A stretch of 64,000 bases of DNA from Oxyruncus cristatus (taxonomy: Eukaryota > Chordata > Aves > Passeriformes > Cotingidae). The notes beneath the pieces were generated by a model. That model did no database searches, had not been told where the DNA came from, and worked only from the letters and a program-made list of their open reading frames with translations. The translations under genes and the position numbers were made by a program. The stretch is from positions 1 through 64,000 of the forward strand of contig VXAY01002843.1 of assembly GCA_013399855.1 (NCBI GenBank). The letters are read 5' to 3'. Every line of letters begins with the position of its first letter. Positions within the stretch are counted from its first letter, which is position 1. Shown one piece after another: positions 47,309-64,000 of the stretch.

Positions 47309-50300
47309 GTACCTTTTCTTTAAATATTTATAATTTACTGCCAGGAAATACTGTCCGTTCAAAAGCAAGGGGTTTTATCTGTGCAACAGAAATATACCGG
47401 CATTGATTTTATTTGCATTTGGTAAATTTTATGAGATTGTTATAAAATTGATATGTGCATTTAGGAGGTCTTATCCTGGACTGGTAATGGACTGTGTAAC
47501 AAAGGTAACTGTTAATGTGCAGAATATAATTTATTTTCAAGGAAAATTGTAGAAAATTTTCAAAGGTAGCATGTCATAATAAGATATTCTTAAACCAAAG
47601 AAACTGTACCCTTAGTTCTGGTACTAAGGTTTTGATTTTAAATTAACACTGGATTAGTTATCTGTCTCTGTCAAGACTATAATAAAGAGCTTTTGTTGCA
47701 ATCCATCATAGGGCTTTTGTGTTATACACTATACACAGAAACTGTTAACAGGAAGACGAGATTAATGCAGAGAGTAAAAATGTCATCAGATAAAACATAG
47801 GTCTCAAAAAGCAATTTCAATCCCCATACTATGTTATGCTTTAATGCATTTTTAGCCTTTGGGGAACAGAGGAAAACTTGTAATCAAAAATTAATTTGAG
47901 CATTCTTAGCTGTACCTAAATTAGAACCCAGGATACTTCCAAAATTGTTTTTAATCAAATGACCTGACAGGAGCTCACTAGGAGAAAATTAATGAGTACA
48001 GGGTATTCTGAATAATATTTAGCAGTGCTGATAAGAAATTTTGCAGCTTTTTTTCCTAATCTTACATGGAATAATTTAAAAGATTTATGTTTCAAGGTAG
48101 CCGCATGTGTCTGTCCAGGTATGTTATGCAAATATATTGTGCATCTGTTTTATATTTTTAAAATAAGCTTCTTCAAAAAGCTTAATAGAAATACAAGTGC
48201 AAGGAGTCACTGGTTTTTTTCTTGATTAATATCCTAACAATGAAGTACAGTGTGGTTCCATATGACTTAAATATTTCTCCATTAATGTATGGACACATAT
48301 GAATAATGTCATTAATTTTCTGTAGTAAACTATCGTTACAGCTTATGCCTCACTGGGGACAGTGATTCCCATCTTTTCTGTGAGCTATTCACAAGATTGA
48401 TTTTGTAAGTCTTCACTGTAGTTTAGTGATGCAGTTTCAATATTGGAAGATAAAAAATTGGTCATTAGTATTTTGTGACTTTAGGATCTGGATTTGAAGA
48501 ATGCCATTCTATTGTATTCAGTTTCTGACTGTTTACTGTTCTGTAAACTTAAAATATGACAGGTCATGAAGGGATTGGGTCATCATATATGTAACTAAGG
48601 TTTTAGTTTAAAGATACTAAGAAGTAGAATTGTAAGGAAAACCAAAAGCAAATACCAAATAATTCCTATCTAACATCTGGAAATCCTTAGTGTTGTTATT
48701 TTATTTTTTAAATATACCTAGGAAGGCTTTTTAATCAGAAATTTTATTCTTTGTGTGGTCTGTGGTTTTTATGTTATATATATTTTGGAAGTAAGTTCTT
48801 ACACCAAAAAAAGTTCATTATAATTTTATTTCTATTTTTGCTTAACATACTTAATGTGAAGGAAATTTGTAAGTCTAAATGTTTCTTGTTGTAGACGTGC
48901 TAAAGAGTGTCACGTCTAACTTTTTTCGTTTAATTTTGTCTATAAGCCAGAAATGTAACTGGCTCAGTGCCTTATTTCCCCCAGCAGTCCTGCTGTTCAG
49001 GGTAGTAGTGTTGAACCTGATTTGTTTTAATGTGTTTTGTTTTTTTTTTTCCGAGAGCAATTTGAATTAAATAGCTTCTTTATTAAGATGAACAGAGACG
49101 TTTTTTACAATTATTAGCAATACAAATAGCTGCAGTTATGATGGCTGGACTTTTTTTTCCTGCTTTTTCTGTTGATACGTTAAAGTTGACATGAACAACT
49201 TACATTTAAAAGACAGTTGAGATGGAAGCTGTTGGTAGTGTGAAATAAGGGAACTAACATGGTGAAAAGAATTAATGCATAATAAAACTGACAAATCAGT
49301 AGGTACTTGTTTATACTCTGGAAAATCATAGGTGAAAACAAAGGAAAAAAACTTAAAGAAAAAAAACTTGTAGAAAGAAACTATCTTGAGAAGCCACAGT
49401 TAGTAAGCTGCTGTGCTCTGAGTTCTTTTTCACTAATAGGAATTCTGCTTAACAATAGGGATGAGATTTGCAAAATCCTCATGCTGTGTATTTAACTCTG
49501 TTGTATTTTGCAGTTGTATTTGGCAGGAGGGGGACCCAATATTGAGCTGCATATACTCTCCTTGTATTTGGGATACCTTGTGTTTTTACTCTGTACACGT
49601 AATCAGGGTGAAATTTTTCCTTAGGGTTTGAGGACAGGAGAGGACTGTATAAATGATGGTGACAGCCTCTCTCACCTGCATGCTGGGACAAGAGGGGCCA
49701 GTGGCAGCGCAGACAAAACACAGGTGGCAGTGAGGACACTGAGGAAAGCCCAAAGCTATACAGCGGGTTGTAGCCAGAGGTGGACTTTAAAAGATTTTCC
49801 CCAACAGAATGGGAAATGGTATGGAAGCCCTGAGGGCTGGACTCAGCTGGGTAGAAGGTGGTTGCTGCGTGCTATTTTGTTACATAGAGCTCATTGACTT
49901 GACCCAGATTGCAGTTTCACTCGCCGAAATCATGCTGGTTTTCCCTCTAAAACTTTAGGTAACCCTTGTAGTTATGAACTGGTATGTCAACTTTCTCCCC
50001 TGAGATGTTGCTGCTGTTTCTATTAGTGAAGTTGTACTTGTTGCATTGCTACTGGAGAGTCATATTTTGCAGTGTTACCCACACTGAGAATTCTGCTGTT
50101 GCTGCCATCACCAGAGTCATCTCAGTGACAATAACTGTTCAAGTTTTTTTTGAAAAGCTAACATATCACAGATAAAGCTCTCATAAATCAGCATACAAAT
50201 TACTGATCACTCAATTTCTTTCCACCCATAATTTGCCAAAATTGCCTTCATTTTTATTATACTACTTCATTATAGTCATAACCTGTAGAGGGCTGAAAAT

Positions 50301-51155
50301 ACAATTATTTTTTTTTCTCCAGTGTAAAAATTACTGCACTTTTTTTAGCTGAATAAATATATTTGTTTAGCTGAATAAATATGAAACTTACACATTTTGA
50401 CAAGGAATTAGATGTGGCCATGGTTTGTGTCTTTAATCACATCCAAATTGATTTTGAAATATTTTTTGTGTGTGTTTTAAAGATGAGTGTGCCCCTGTGT
50501 GTGCAGGTGTGCACACATGTGTGGGGGAGAGATTGTTGTCTTGCAATAGACATCTGAGAGAAATTTGGCTGGATGGTAATAGCTGAAAAGTAATTTTTTA
50601 GCATTGTCTGTAATTAGCCTTAGAGATTGAGTAGAACTCAAGTCCTACCCATTTTTGTGACTGCATTGTCTTTTCTGCTTATCTGATGTGACAGATGTGC
50701 TGAGATGATTACAGATTGTTCTGTAAGAGGAAAATACTAATTGCCACAGACAATTAAAACAATACAGCAGTCAGTCATTATTAAATACAGAATAAAAATT
50801 ACAAATTATTTTTAAATATATTTTATAGTTATATGAAGTAGATTGGTTTTTACAATCTGTTCATTATAATCTTGCTAATCAGATACTTTCCTATATAATG
50901 TTACTGAGATAGAGCCTTCGGTGACATATTAATCTATCCCTGAATAATATCTTCAGTTCAGCAACAGAATATTTAGAGACTGTTTTGAGACATTGCCGTT
51001 GCTATTACTTGAGAAACAGTATTTTTTACATTTGTGACTACAAATAAAATATGAAACATTTTGTTAGTGGCTCTGTGGTTTAATTAAAAAATAAATCATC
51101 TACTTCCTTCCTATGCCCTATAGAGACATTGCTCCTTAAGTTTACCGAACTGTCA
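47309..51155. other. Intronic DNA with a short tandem duplication
   Basis: AT-rich. It contains a 17-bp direct repeat (tttagctgaataaatat) at 50344-50360 and 50366-50382, and a TG-rich stretch near 50465-50530. The 49620-49880 segment is GC-richer and unassigned. Confidence 0.65.
50344..50382 (+). repeat. Tandem duplication, 17-bp identical units
   Basis: Two identical tttagctgaataaatat units are spaced at a 22-bp period. Probably a replication slip. Confidence 0.85.
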
Positions 51156-51417
51156 TGACTAGTGACAGGACTCGAGGAAATAGCATGAAGCTGAGTCAGA
51201 GCAGGTTTAGGTTGAATATTAGAGGGTGGTTGAACACTGCAATAGGCTCCCCAGGGAAGTGGTCACAGCACCAAGCCTGTCTGAGCTCAGGAAGCATTTG
51301 GACAACGCTCTCCGGAACATGGTGGGTTCTTGTGGTGTCCGGTGCAGGGCCAGGAGTTGGACTTGATGATCCTGATGGGTCCCTTTTGACTCAGTATATC
51401 CGATGATTCTATGAATG
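51156..51417 (+). repeat. CR1 LINE 3' end with intact terminal motif
   Basis: It contains agtgacaggactcgaggaaat, gtttaggttgaatattag, ggctccccagggaagtgg, ctcaggaagcatttggacaac, gagttggacttgatgatcctg and atgggtcccttttgactcag, ending cgatgattctatgaatg. This is a compact, well-preserved 3' end on the + strand, probably one of the younger CR1 copies in the window. It is truncated to about 260 bp. Confidence 0.95.
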
Positions 51418-54269
51418 TGTAGCAGATTTTTTGAAGACAGTCTAGTGTAGGAGGTCTTAAGATGTTATTAATTTTACACTCATTCTTAAACAGCAGTGAT
51501 GTCAACATCAGGTTCTAATAATATATTCTGCATTTTTTGTATGTTTTTTATTTACAATAAAGTCATCTTTTCTTAGTTACTTGCAGTTAGAAAAGTTTTT
51601 GAAATTGAGTTGCAGAAGACAGAGATTTGAGGGAAGTGTTCCAAGGAGATCTTCCATTCTGTGATATGGTTCATAACAGAAAGGATTTCAAAACTGTAAT
51701 TTTAACACATTTCTGTTGAATTGTCAATTTAAGATGTCAGTTGTCATCTTGTCAGTTCCAAGATGTATCCTCTAAGGGATGTTAATTGCCTGTAGAGTTT
51801 AAAAATCATTACGTTGACTCAGCAGTAGGTGGTAGTGGCCTACTTTGTTGAAGGACACCACAATGTAGGTGTCTGCTTCTTCTTAAGCTTATTCCTGCAC
51901 CTTGATCTGGCAATGAGACCTGCGGAGAAAAAAGCTGTATGAAGTCTTTGCACATTTGCCTTTCATAGTAGAGGTGTGCACTACAAAAGCTTCATCTTTG
52001 GAATTTCTGCAACTGGTATAACATATGACATCTTGCAGTATAATTAGAAGAAAATTTGCCAAGGGAATGGGCTTGGTTTTTTTTTAACTGATACAATTCT
52101 GATTTTACCAGATTCATAAACACATTTAAGGTTTTTTATTAGCTGCTTTCATTCTGTCCCAAAGTCCGTATAGCATAGATGCAGTTAGTACATGATTATG
52201 TAAGCAAATATAAAAACTATTGTATATTCTATTTATGTTTCTAAGGGTGGGTGGGGGAAGTGCTAAATTGATTGTTGCATTTCAAGCTGTGGTCTGTTCT
52301 GCCAGCAGCTCGAACGTGATCAATTAAATGGGGCATATGAAAGGCATTGCTGTTGCACATTGTTAAAGGAAAATTACAAGTAGTATGGTAATATTGAGGC
52401 CTAAAGATGTGCTACAGAAGTGGCTGGAATTAAATTTAACTCCATGAAAGCAAAGGCATTTAGTGCTGCATTATTGGTATATTATAGAAAAAAATATAGA
52501 TTATATGTATCTTTCATGCTAAGAAAATAACACTTTTAGTAAGGATGAAATGTAACCTAATCAGAAGTAAACTTTCATTAAAAAAGCCACATGATCATGA
52601 AATTTCATTAGTCTTCTGAAAATGAAACTGAAGTATAATTTAATTACCAGTTAAACTGTTTAACCACCAGTTTTCCCCACTTCGAGATTGTGCTTTCATT
52701 ACTGCTTGTCTTACTGTACTTGCAAGAAAACTTGAATCATTACTGTGACTACTGACATTACAGATTTTTCACAAGCTCCTAGTAAGCCATGTAACATTTC
52801 TCCACACATCTTGCAATTCTCAAATATTTCTACAGGAGCTTGTTGAAGGGCAAATGGTAGCTGTTTTCCTACACCAGTGCTCCTCAGGGCAATCTCTCAG
52901 CACCCACAGCAGGGTGACACTGTCCTGTTTGGAACAGGGGGCAGGTACCCTGAGAGCAGGTTTCTCAGCTGCTGCCAGCAGTGTTTGAGAAGTATGAGAC
53001 AGAGGTAGAAGACTGTCACTCATTTTTAAGACCCCCCCTAACAGCTGAAGAGGGCTGTGCAACACACTCAACAACTTGTCTTTTTGAAAAGAAGTGTGGC
53101 CAAATCTCATTAAAGCTGTTCTTCTGAAAACATATTAATTAGCTCTCATTAATACCATTGTCCTGCACTTTTTTCCAAGTAATAGGAATTAATTGAAAAG
53201 CAAATAGAGCTTTTTATGTAATTCCTGAAAAATCAGGTATCAAAGCATGGTAACTTAACAAAAACATTAAGCAGGTGTCATATACCTACATTTGTATTCT
53301 GTGCTCCTACTTGAAGCATATGTGAGGGGGATGAGTTTGTGCCAGCCATTGTGAAACTGAAGTAGCAAAAGGGTTTGCAAAGAAGATTAGAGTTGGCTTC
53401 TCAAGTGGATTCAGTGCTTCAAAGGATGTATAGGAAGTGGGGCAGAAGAGTTTTCGATAGTGGCTCTACGAAAGAGATTGGCATCTCTTTGTAAAGAGGA
53501 GTTTCAGTTTAAGATCACTATAAAGTACTTCCAGATAACTGGGTGTAAACTGGTGCAGCTTCACTTCGTAAGAACTGCCTCAAAAGATTTATGTGGGATT
53601 GCAAGGAAGAGGAGGTAGTTGTGTTTGAGGATTGCCTTGCCTTCCTGAGTTTTGAGCTGGGAAGCAGCAGGGCTTAGGAGAGGGAGACCTGTGTGTCAGG
53701 ACGAGAGCTGTAAACCTCTGAGGAGGTGTCATGTAACCGCTCAGTCGAGGGATCCTCTTCTGCACTGACAAGCTGCTTTTCTCTTCTGCCTGGCTGGGGT
53801 TATGAACACTTTCCAGAGTTTTCTTGGGAATGATGTGGTAACAGGATTTCATGATCTAGGAATGAATTTTTCCTTTGCTGCCCCAGGGACTTGGGTAATG
53901 CATGGTTTGGTAGCAGGTGGTGGTGGGGAAGTGTATTTTTTTTGTGTGTAACCTAAATGATATACTGGGTTGTAACAATGTCTTTTTTGGTTTTTCCCCT
54001 CTTTCACAGCTCTAAAGCTGCATATAAATATAGTGATTTCAGAAATTTTCACCTTTCTTATTAAGAACTGCAGTAGGAAACATCTTTTATAGGAGCGAAG
54101 AAATTGTGTGGGTGCAGTAACGTTCCATTTACTGGCACACACCTGTTGCTGACTGTGCTGGGATCACTAGATTCACTTGGGCAGGAATCATCAAGACCTT
54201 CCAGTGGTTGCAACAAACTGCAAAGAATATGAGGTCCATAGTGGACAAATTACCAGCAGGTACTTTTGT
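51418..54269. other. Intronic DNA, unassigned
   Basis: Mostly AT-rich. Segments at 52850-53060 and 53590-53830 are GC-richer but show no exon or repeat I recognise. Confidence 0.65.
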
Positions 54270-54520
54270 ATGCAGCATCCTGTGGCAGTGAGTTCCAGAA
54301 TTTATTCAACGTTGTGTGAAATGCCTTTAATGCCTTTTCCTTTGTCTTAAGCATGCTTGAGTGATATTTTCCTTTGTTGTCTCCTTGGCTTCATTTTTAT
54401 GGGAATCGGGTAAATATTCTCTGTTCAGGCTTTGCATAGTTTTCAGATATGATGCATAATTTCCAAGGTGTCAATTATCTCTTGAATCGTTTGTTTCCCT
54501 TACGAGTTTATTCTTGTTGA
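54270..54520 (-). repeat. Ancient CR1-like LINE 3' region
   Basis: The + strand reads atcctgtggcagtgagttcc, then aacgttgtgtgaaatgcctt, ccttttcctttgtcttaagc, ttcatttttatgggaatcgg and gtcaattatctcttgaatcg. This order resembles old amniote CR1 3' ends on the - strand (gtggcaatgagttccacagg... gttgtgtgaagaaatac...), the kind preserved in turtles and crocodilians. It is strongly diverged, and identification is by word order from memory. Confidence 0.6.
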
Positions 54521-59234
<4,714 letters not shown>

Positions 59235-59370
59235 TAGATCTCCATTCTTGGAGACACTGACCGGATTTGTCAAGCAGCTGGATTTAATTGGATCCTCTTT
59301 GTGCAGGGTGTTGGACTAGACGACTTCTGAAGGTCTTTTCAACCTGAACAGGACTTGATGATCTTGGATA
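59235..59370 (+). repeat. CR1 LINE 3' fragment
   Basis: It contains tagatctccattcttggag, then gtgcagggtgttggactagacgac, ttctgaaggtcttttcaacc and ttgatgatcttgg, matching the last ~130 bp of a CR1 on the + strand. The terminal repeat is decayed and the copy is short. Confidence 0.8.
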
Positions 59371-62300
59371 CTGTGTTTAAGTAATACAACCCTGCAGAAA
59401 CAATACCTATTAAATGACAGAAATTCTGGTTTCCTGTGTTTAAGTATGAAATGAAAAGAGCTTTATACCAGTTTGTCAGTGATAGCTGCTATGTATCTCC
59501 ATACAAATTGTCAACCCTTTCATAGCTTATTTGATGTATTGCTTTTAATTGTTCAGTTTGAGAAATTTTTTGACCTTTTAAAAGAAGTAGAGATGAGAGG
59601 ACGAAATATTTATTTCTGCTTTGAGTGATAGTCCTTGCCTTTCTCCCTGGAGCATGAAAACACATCAGTCTGTCTTGATACAACATAGAAAACTGCCAGT
59701 AAGTAATTTTTTCCCCCCTGTCTATTCCCAGTCTTCTCTTACTTCATAAAAGGATCTGCGTTCTGACAGCTTTTCTTAGCACTGTGGCAACAGAAACTCT
59801 CTGGACAACAGCAACAGCTGTTTTAGTTTCCTAGCCATTCTTCCCTGTATTTCTTGCTTTCTGACAGTATCTGCTTTGGAGAAGATACTAGGTGCTTCCC
59901 TGTTTTTTTCAGCAATATTGCATATGCATTAGTACTCCAGTTCTGCCTGAGTTGGTGTATGTTGGTGTATGTCAGGCCATAACATTCCTGCGTACGTGAA
60001 ACACAAGCATAGCATTGTGTAGCTGTGCCATTATTAGAAGATGGATAAATTGTTCTATTGTGTGCATGTAGCCTCCTCATTTTGTTCACAACTATTGACC
60101 AATCTTGGTTTTCCTTTTATTCAGCTGTTCCCTGGACACAGAATCTCAGTACCACGTAAGAAACCTAGCTGATGGGGTTTGTTCTTGGCCCTGGTCTCTG
60201 ACACCTCCATGTAGAGGGAGGAGAACATTTCTGCTTTTGAGTATGTTCCTTTAATGAATATTTGTATTGCAGGCATTCAGAGTAAAACTTTTATTCAATC
60301 ATAGCAAGATGTCATTCCCCATTTTTTCTTTTACCTCTGCATAAAGAGACTGCTGCATATCTCTTTGCCAAGCTGGAGTGCCTTTTATGTTAGTGAAAAT
60401 GATTTTCACTTAACACTGAACCTTCAGTAGCCTTTTCCCTCTTTCTATTTTTTCTCTGTAGTATTTCCTGTTTTTACCATGTTCTTCTAATTCTTTCTTT
60501 TCCTTGCCCCTTATTTGTTAGTTTTCAGGAGTGAAAACTTGACTTTAGAGCAAATTATTTCTCCCCCTTATTTTTTCTTCCCAGACTCACTCGACTTTTC
60601 ATTCTTATTTTTTGCTTACCATGCTACCCCTTCGAGGGTTTTAAATGCTGTTCATCTTGTGAGAGACACTTTCTGACCTCAGGAAAACCTTCAGTTTGCC
60701 ATGGCTTAAGGTGTTAACATTCAGTAAGTGGGAAATGTTTCTCCAGACATACTTAGCAGTGAGGTGTCTAAACTGCAACTAATCTTTAGAACTAAGCCTC
60801 TTCAAAAACCAGTCTCTCTCTTCATCCTGCCTGGACAAAATCTTCAGCAGATGGTAAGAATGAATGACTGCATGATTGGAAGTAGGTCTCCGCAGATCTG
60901 CAGCTAGAGCTTCAGTCATTATTCCAGAAACAGTAGAACCCCTCTGGTGAGCCCTGCCATGCAGATCCTCCTTCTCAGTGTGCTCAGAAGCATATTCACT
61001 GTTCTCTGTGAATTTTCTTCATTAGCCGTTCCTCTTTCTTCATTATTACTACAATTGCCAGGGAACACTAGAAAAAGTGTTCTTGGGTGCATGGGGTAAA
61101 GAAATTGATGGACTTGAAAACTGAAGGCAATTTAGATTGAGAGACCCCCCATCCTCAAAGACTTCTGTCTGAAATTCTTTGATTTCTTGATATTGTCTCC
61201 CCAGCAGTGGCAGTATTGGCAAAGTGATGCTGGTTTGTGTCTATCTCAAATGGTAATGAGGGTATGAACAAATGGTCAGTAATGTCTCCCTGAAAACAAC
61301 TGTGTTAGCAGAAAAGAAGTCCTGCCTGTCGTTGATTCCTTCCTACATAGAGCAATGAATTCGGGAGATATTAGAAAGAAAAGGAAGAGCAAGAATTCCC
61401 TATGAAATGATCTTTAGACTAGTACCTTCAACATGAGTTCAGCTCTCATCAGTCCCTTTCACAGATTTCTGAATACGTAATGGATAATCTCAGCCAATTT
61501 ACTTGATGATGTCCTCAGTGGGAGGTAACAAATGATATCTCAGACTATCATGGCTGAAGAATTTTAAAGTCTGATTTTTTCTTTTTGGATGTCAACAAGA
61601 AGCATCAGACTTGCTCCAGATACAGCCTTTAACAAAGTTTATTCGATACTTTTGATCAGTCAGGTTGTTTGATAAATTCCTGATAAATGTCTCATAAATT
61701 TCAATTTTCCTGGCTAAAGGAGCCAAGTTGTCCCTTCAGTACTCTGATACTCCTGTTATAATCCTTAAATCCCATCCTTGTGGACTGCTCTTACACCCTC
61801 ATAGTGAAGGTTCCTAATTAACATCAGTGCTATATATTTAGTACATCGTTTTTCAGAACTTGCTCAGGCATAGCCACTGAGGTTCTCAAGGATCTACCAA
61901 GGTTCTTTTCTCCAAGTTCACTCTCCTCGCTTTTAGTCTGTCTCCTAGTCACTGAGCTGTGAGGTTGAAATGATCCTGATGAATAATAAGTCTAGACTTT
62001 CAAGTGAAACTCAGATATACCTTATTTTTGTTAAAAATTAGATTATGTTGTGAAGATCTGAAGCTGAATCAAAAGGCAGTAGATACGTTAAATTACCTGT
62101 CAGGATTCACGGAGGAGGACAAATGTATTAATAGACTTAGAATACCTTTCTTGTTTTGCTTTATAGAAGGACCTGGGTTATATATTGTTAGTGGCTTATG
62201 TGGTAACTAATTATCCTGAAAAAGTATTTTCTAGTGAATACACTATATTGTGTAGGAAGGAACTATTCAGTTGTGAATAATGTAATTTGGCGTAGTATAA

Positions 62301-64000
62301 GTATATTGGGAAAGAATTGTGCAGTGGGACATGGGACAGGTTTTAGAGCTGCTCTTGTTCTGTGCTTTTACTTTTTAGAAAATGTACTGGGCAAAAATAC
62401 TGGTTAGTTTTTGAATGGAATTGAAATAATAGAAATCAAGGAATGATAGAGTATAGGTGGGTAACACCTAATCCTGACTGAATTTTTAGCTTATTCTTTC
62501 AGATATTTTATCAATTTCTACATAATTTTTAAAAATGGCCAAACCTATATTTTTAAATGGTAATATTATTTTGTGGTTTGTGTATTTCAGTATATCAACA
62601 TATTTACTATGTCAATATTAAAATAATGTTTATTAATATTAAATTTAATTACATAACACTTCATTATACTTTGCACTTAATAATCTCACCACATATTTGT
62701 TATACTACATATTTTTATAATTTAATTCCAGTAATGTGTGTTGGATTAGATTTTGTTTGTGTAAATGTTAACACACACCCCTCTCCCTCACTATCTCCAG
62801 AAGTTTGACGGATTATTTAAGGCTAAATTAATTAAGATTAGTACTTTTGGCAATATTGGTCTTATTTTGGTTTTCCTGCTTGCTGCATCTTGCACTGTCA
62901 TCCTTGTGAATTTCTAAAAGTGATGCTATTTTATGGCACTGGGCACTGGTAGCTGCTCAGTTTATTTGTCCAGATAGATACATAAAATTTAGCCCATGTT
63001 TCCTATAGGCTGCTGATGCCATAACCGATATGTGGGATACTGTTTCAGTTTGAGATGCTGTTGAAGGGTTTGGAACTCTTTAACAAGGATGACAAAGAAG
63101 TGACTTCTTCCACAAGTCCTGCTTCAGGACTCATGTCCTTACTCCTTGTCTGAGAGCATGTAACTAAATCTGATGGTAACTGATCTAGTGTTGCAAAATG
63201 ATTAATTTAAATGCCCTTTCCTTAAGGTTTGCTAACAGATACATCATTGAGAGTGCTGTAGTTCAGGTGAATTTGAGGACTGGAGTTTCAAGGGCACTGC
63301 TCGTGTATGCCCTGACCCTGCAGCCTGTTAGTGTGTTTCTAAGAACCTGTACAACACAATATATGTCTTTTAAAACATCTCTTTGTCACACTTTGTTTAA
63401 TTAGCCTAAAATATGGTTCAGAACCTGATGTGGTGATTGTGGTTGACTTCAGTTCATCTGAAACATACGCAGTCCCCCAGAACAAGACAAACCCCGATTT
63501 CTTCTACCTTAGTATCCGCTCATTTTAGTGTATTGAATGGTTAGAAATGATTCATTTGTGCACAGAAGCCAGTGCTGCTGGACAAATGTTTAAGAAATTA
63601 CTGGGGCAAATTAGGAGATAAAACAAATTTAAAGGCACAAATGGTGAAAGAGAAGCACTGTAAAACTGATCCATATTTTTTTCACGTTTTATAAGCCCTT
63701 GTACATTTATTGCTGTGGTAATGAACATGAGTGGATGATACATGTTTTGGTGGGTTTAATTTAAAAAAATGAGGAAGGCAGTAAGCAGTATTATTTTTAT
63801 TCTCTTTTCATCTAGTAGCTACTAGTTAGTGTTCTGTTTTCAGCTCATAGGTCTGTTTTAAAAGTCAGGAAAATAGCTGGTAAAAAAAGCCATCAAAACA
63901 CATGCAAGTTATTGAGGGAAGGAAGGACAGCACATTGCCTCCAAAGCATTTTATTTGGCTGTCACAAAAAAGGAAACTGACTGACACCAGAGAGAGCTGC
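59371..64000. other. WASF1 intron, continued to the window end
   Basis: No second coding exon of WASF1 was found. A T/C-rich region of 60280-62000 is of unusual texture and may include an old repeat I cannot name. An AT-rich segment covers 62510-62740. No RNA gene recognised. Confidence 0.65.

Overview
This window looks like nuclear DNA from a bird, most likely a songbird. The repeats are mainly CR1 LINEs, some ending in the CR1 ATTCTATGA-type 3' motif. There is also a solo LTR of an avian ERVL-like type and a SINE with a tRNA-Ile head and a CR1 tail, a combination known from zebra finch (TguSINE1). The DNA is AT-rich and CpG-poor apart from two small islands, and no bacterial-type gene organisation is present.

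One protein-coding gene can be supported. The exon at 56337-56497 carries the start codon and first 44 codons of WASF1 (WAVE1), the actin-regulating WAVE-complex subunit, on the + strand. It has a clean splice acceptor and donor. Positions 1-243 form a CpG-rich block ending in a strong splice donor and are probably the 5' non-coding first exon of the same gene. On that reading, 244-56336 is one very long 5' intron (or several, if further untranslated exons lie inside it) and 56498-64000 is the next intron. In human, WASF1 and CDC40 are head to head on a shared promoter, so CDC40 may lie just left of the window on the - strand; nothing in the window shows it.

Layout: 1-243 promoter/first exon with two upstream ORFs; 244-16090 intron with no clear repeats except a weak CR1 fragment and a long hairpin; 16090-23790 four CR1 remnants; 25599-25670 poly-A tract with an assembly gap; 27012-27162 A/C-rich low complexity; 33583-34890 a very old CR1/L3-like LINE interrupted by a solo LTR; 35325-36063 a CR1 with part of its reverse transcriptase; 40433-41281 a tRNA-SINE and a CR1 3' end; 45256-45680 CR1; 46990-47308 a second, internal CpG-rich island (possible alternative promoter/exon); 51156-51417 CR1; 54270-54520 an old CR1-like 3' end; 56337-56497 the WASF1 coding exon; 59235-59370 CR1 fragment.

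I found no defence system, CRISPR array, operon, tRNA gene or rRNA, and no clear previously undescribed system. The most useful leads are the overlapping upstream ORFs of the putative first exon, the internal CpG island, the LTR-in-LINE nesting, an unexplained 222-codon open frame, and a near-perfect 36-nt palindrome.
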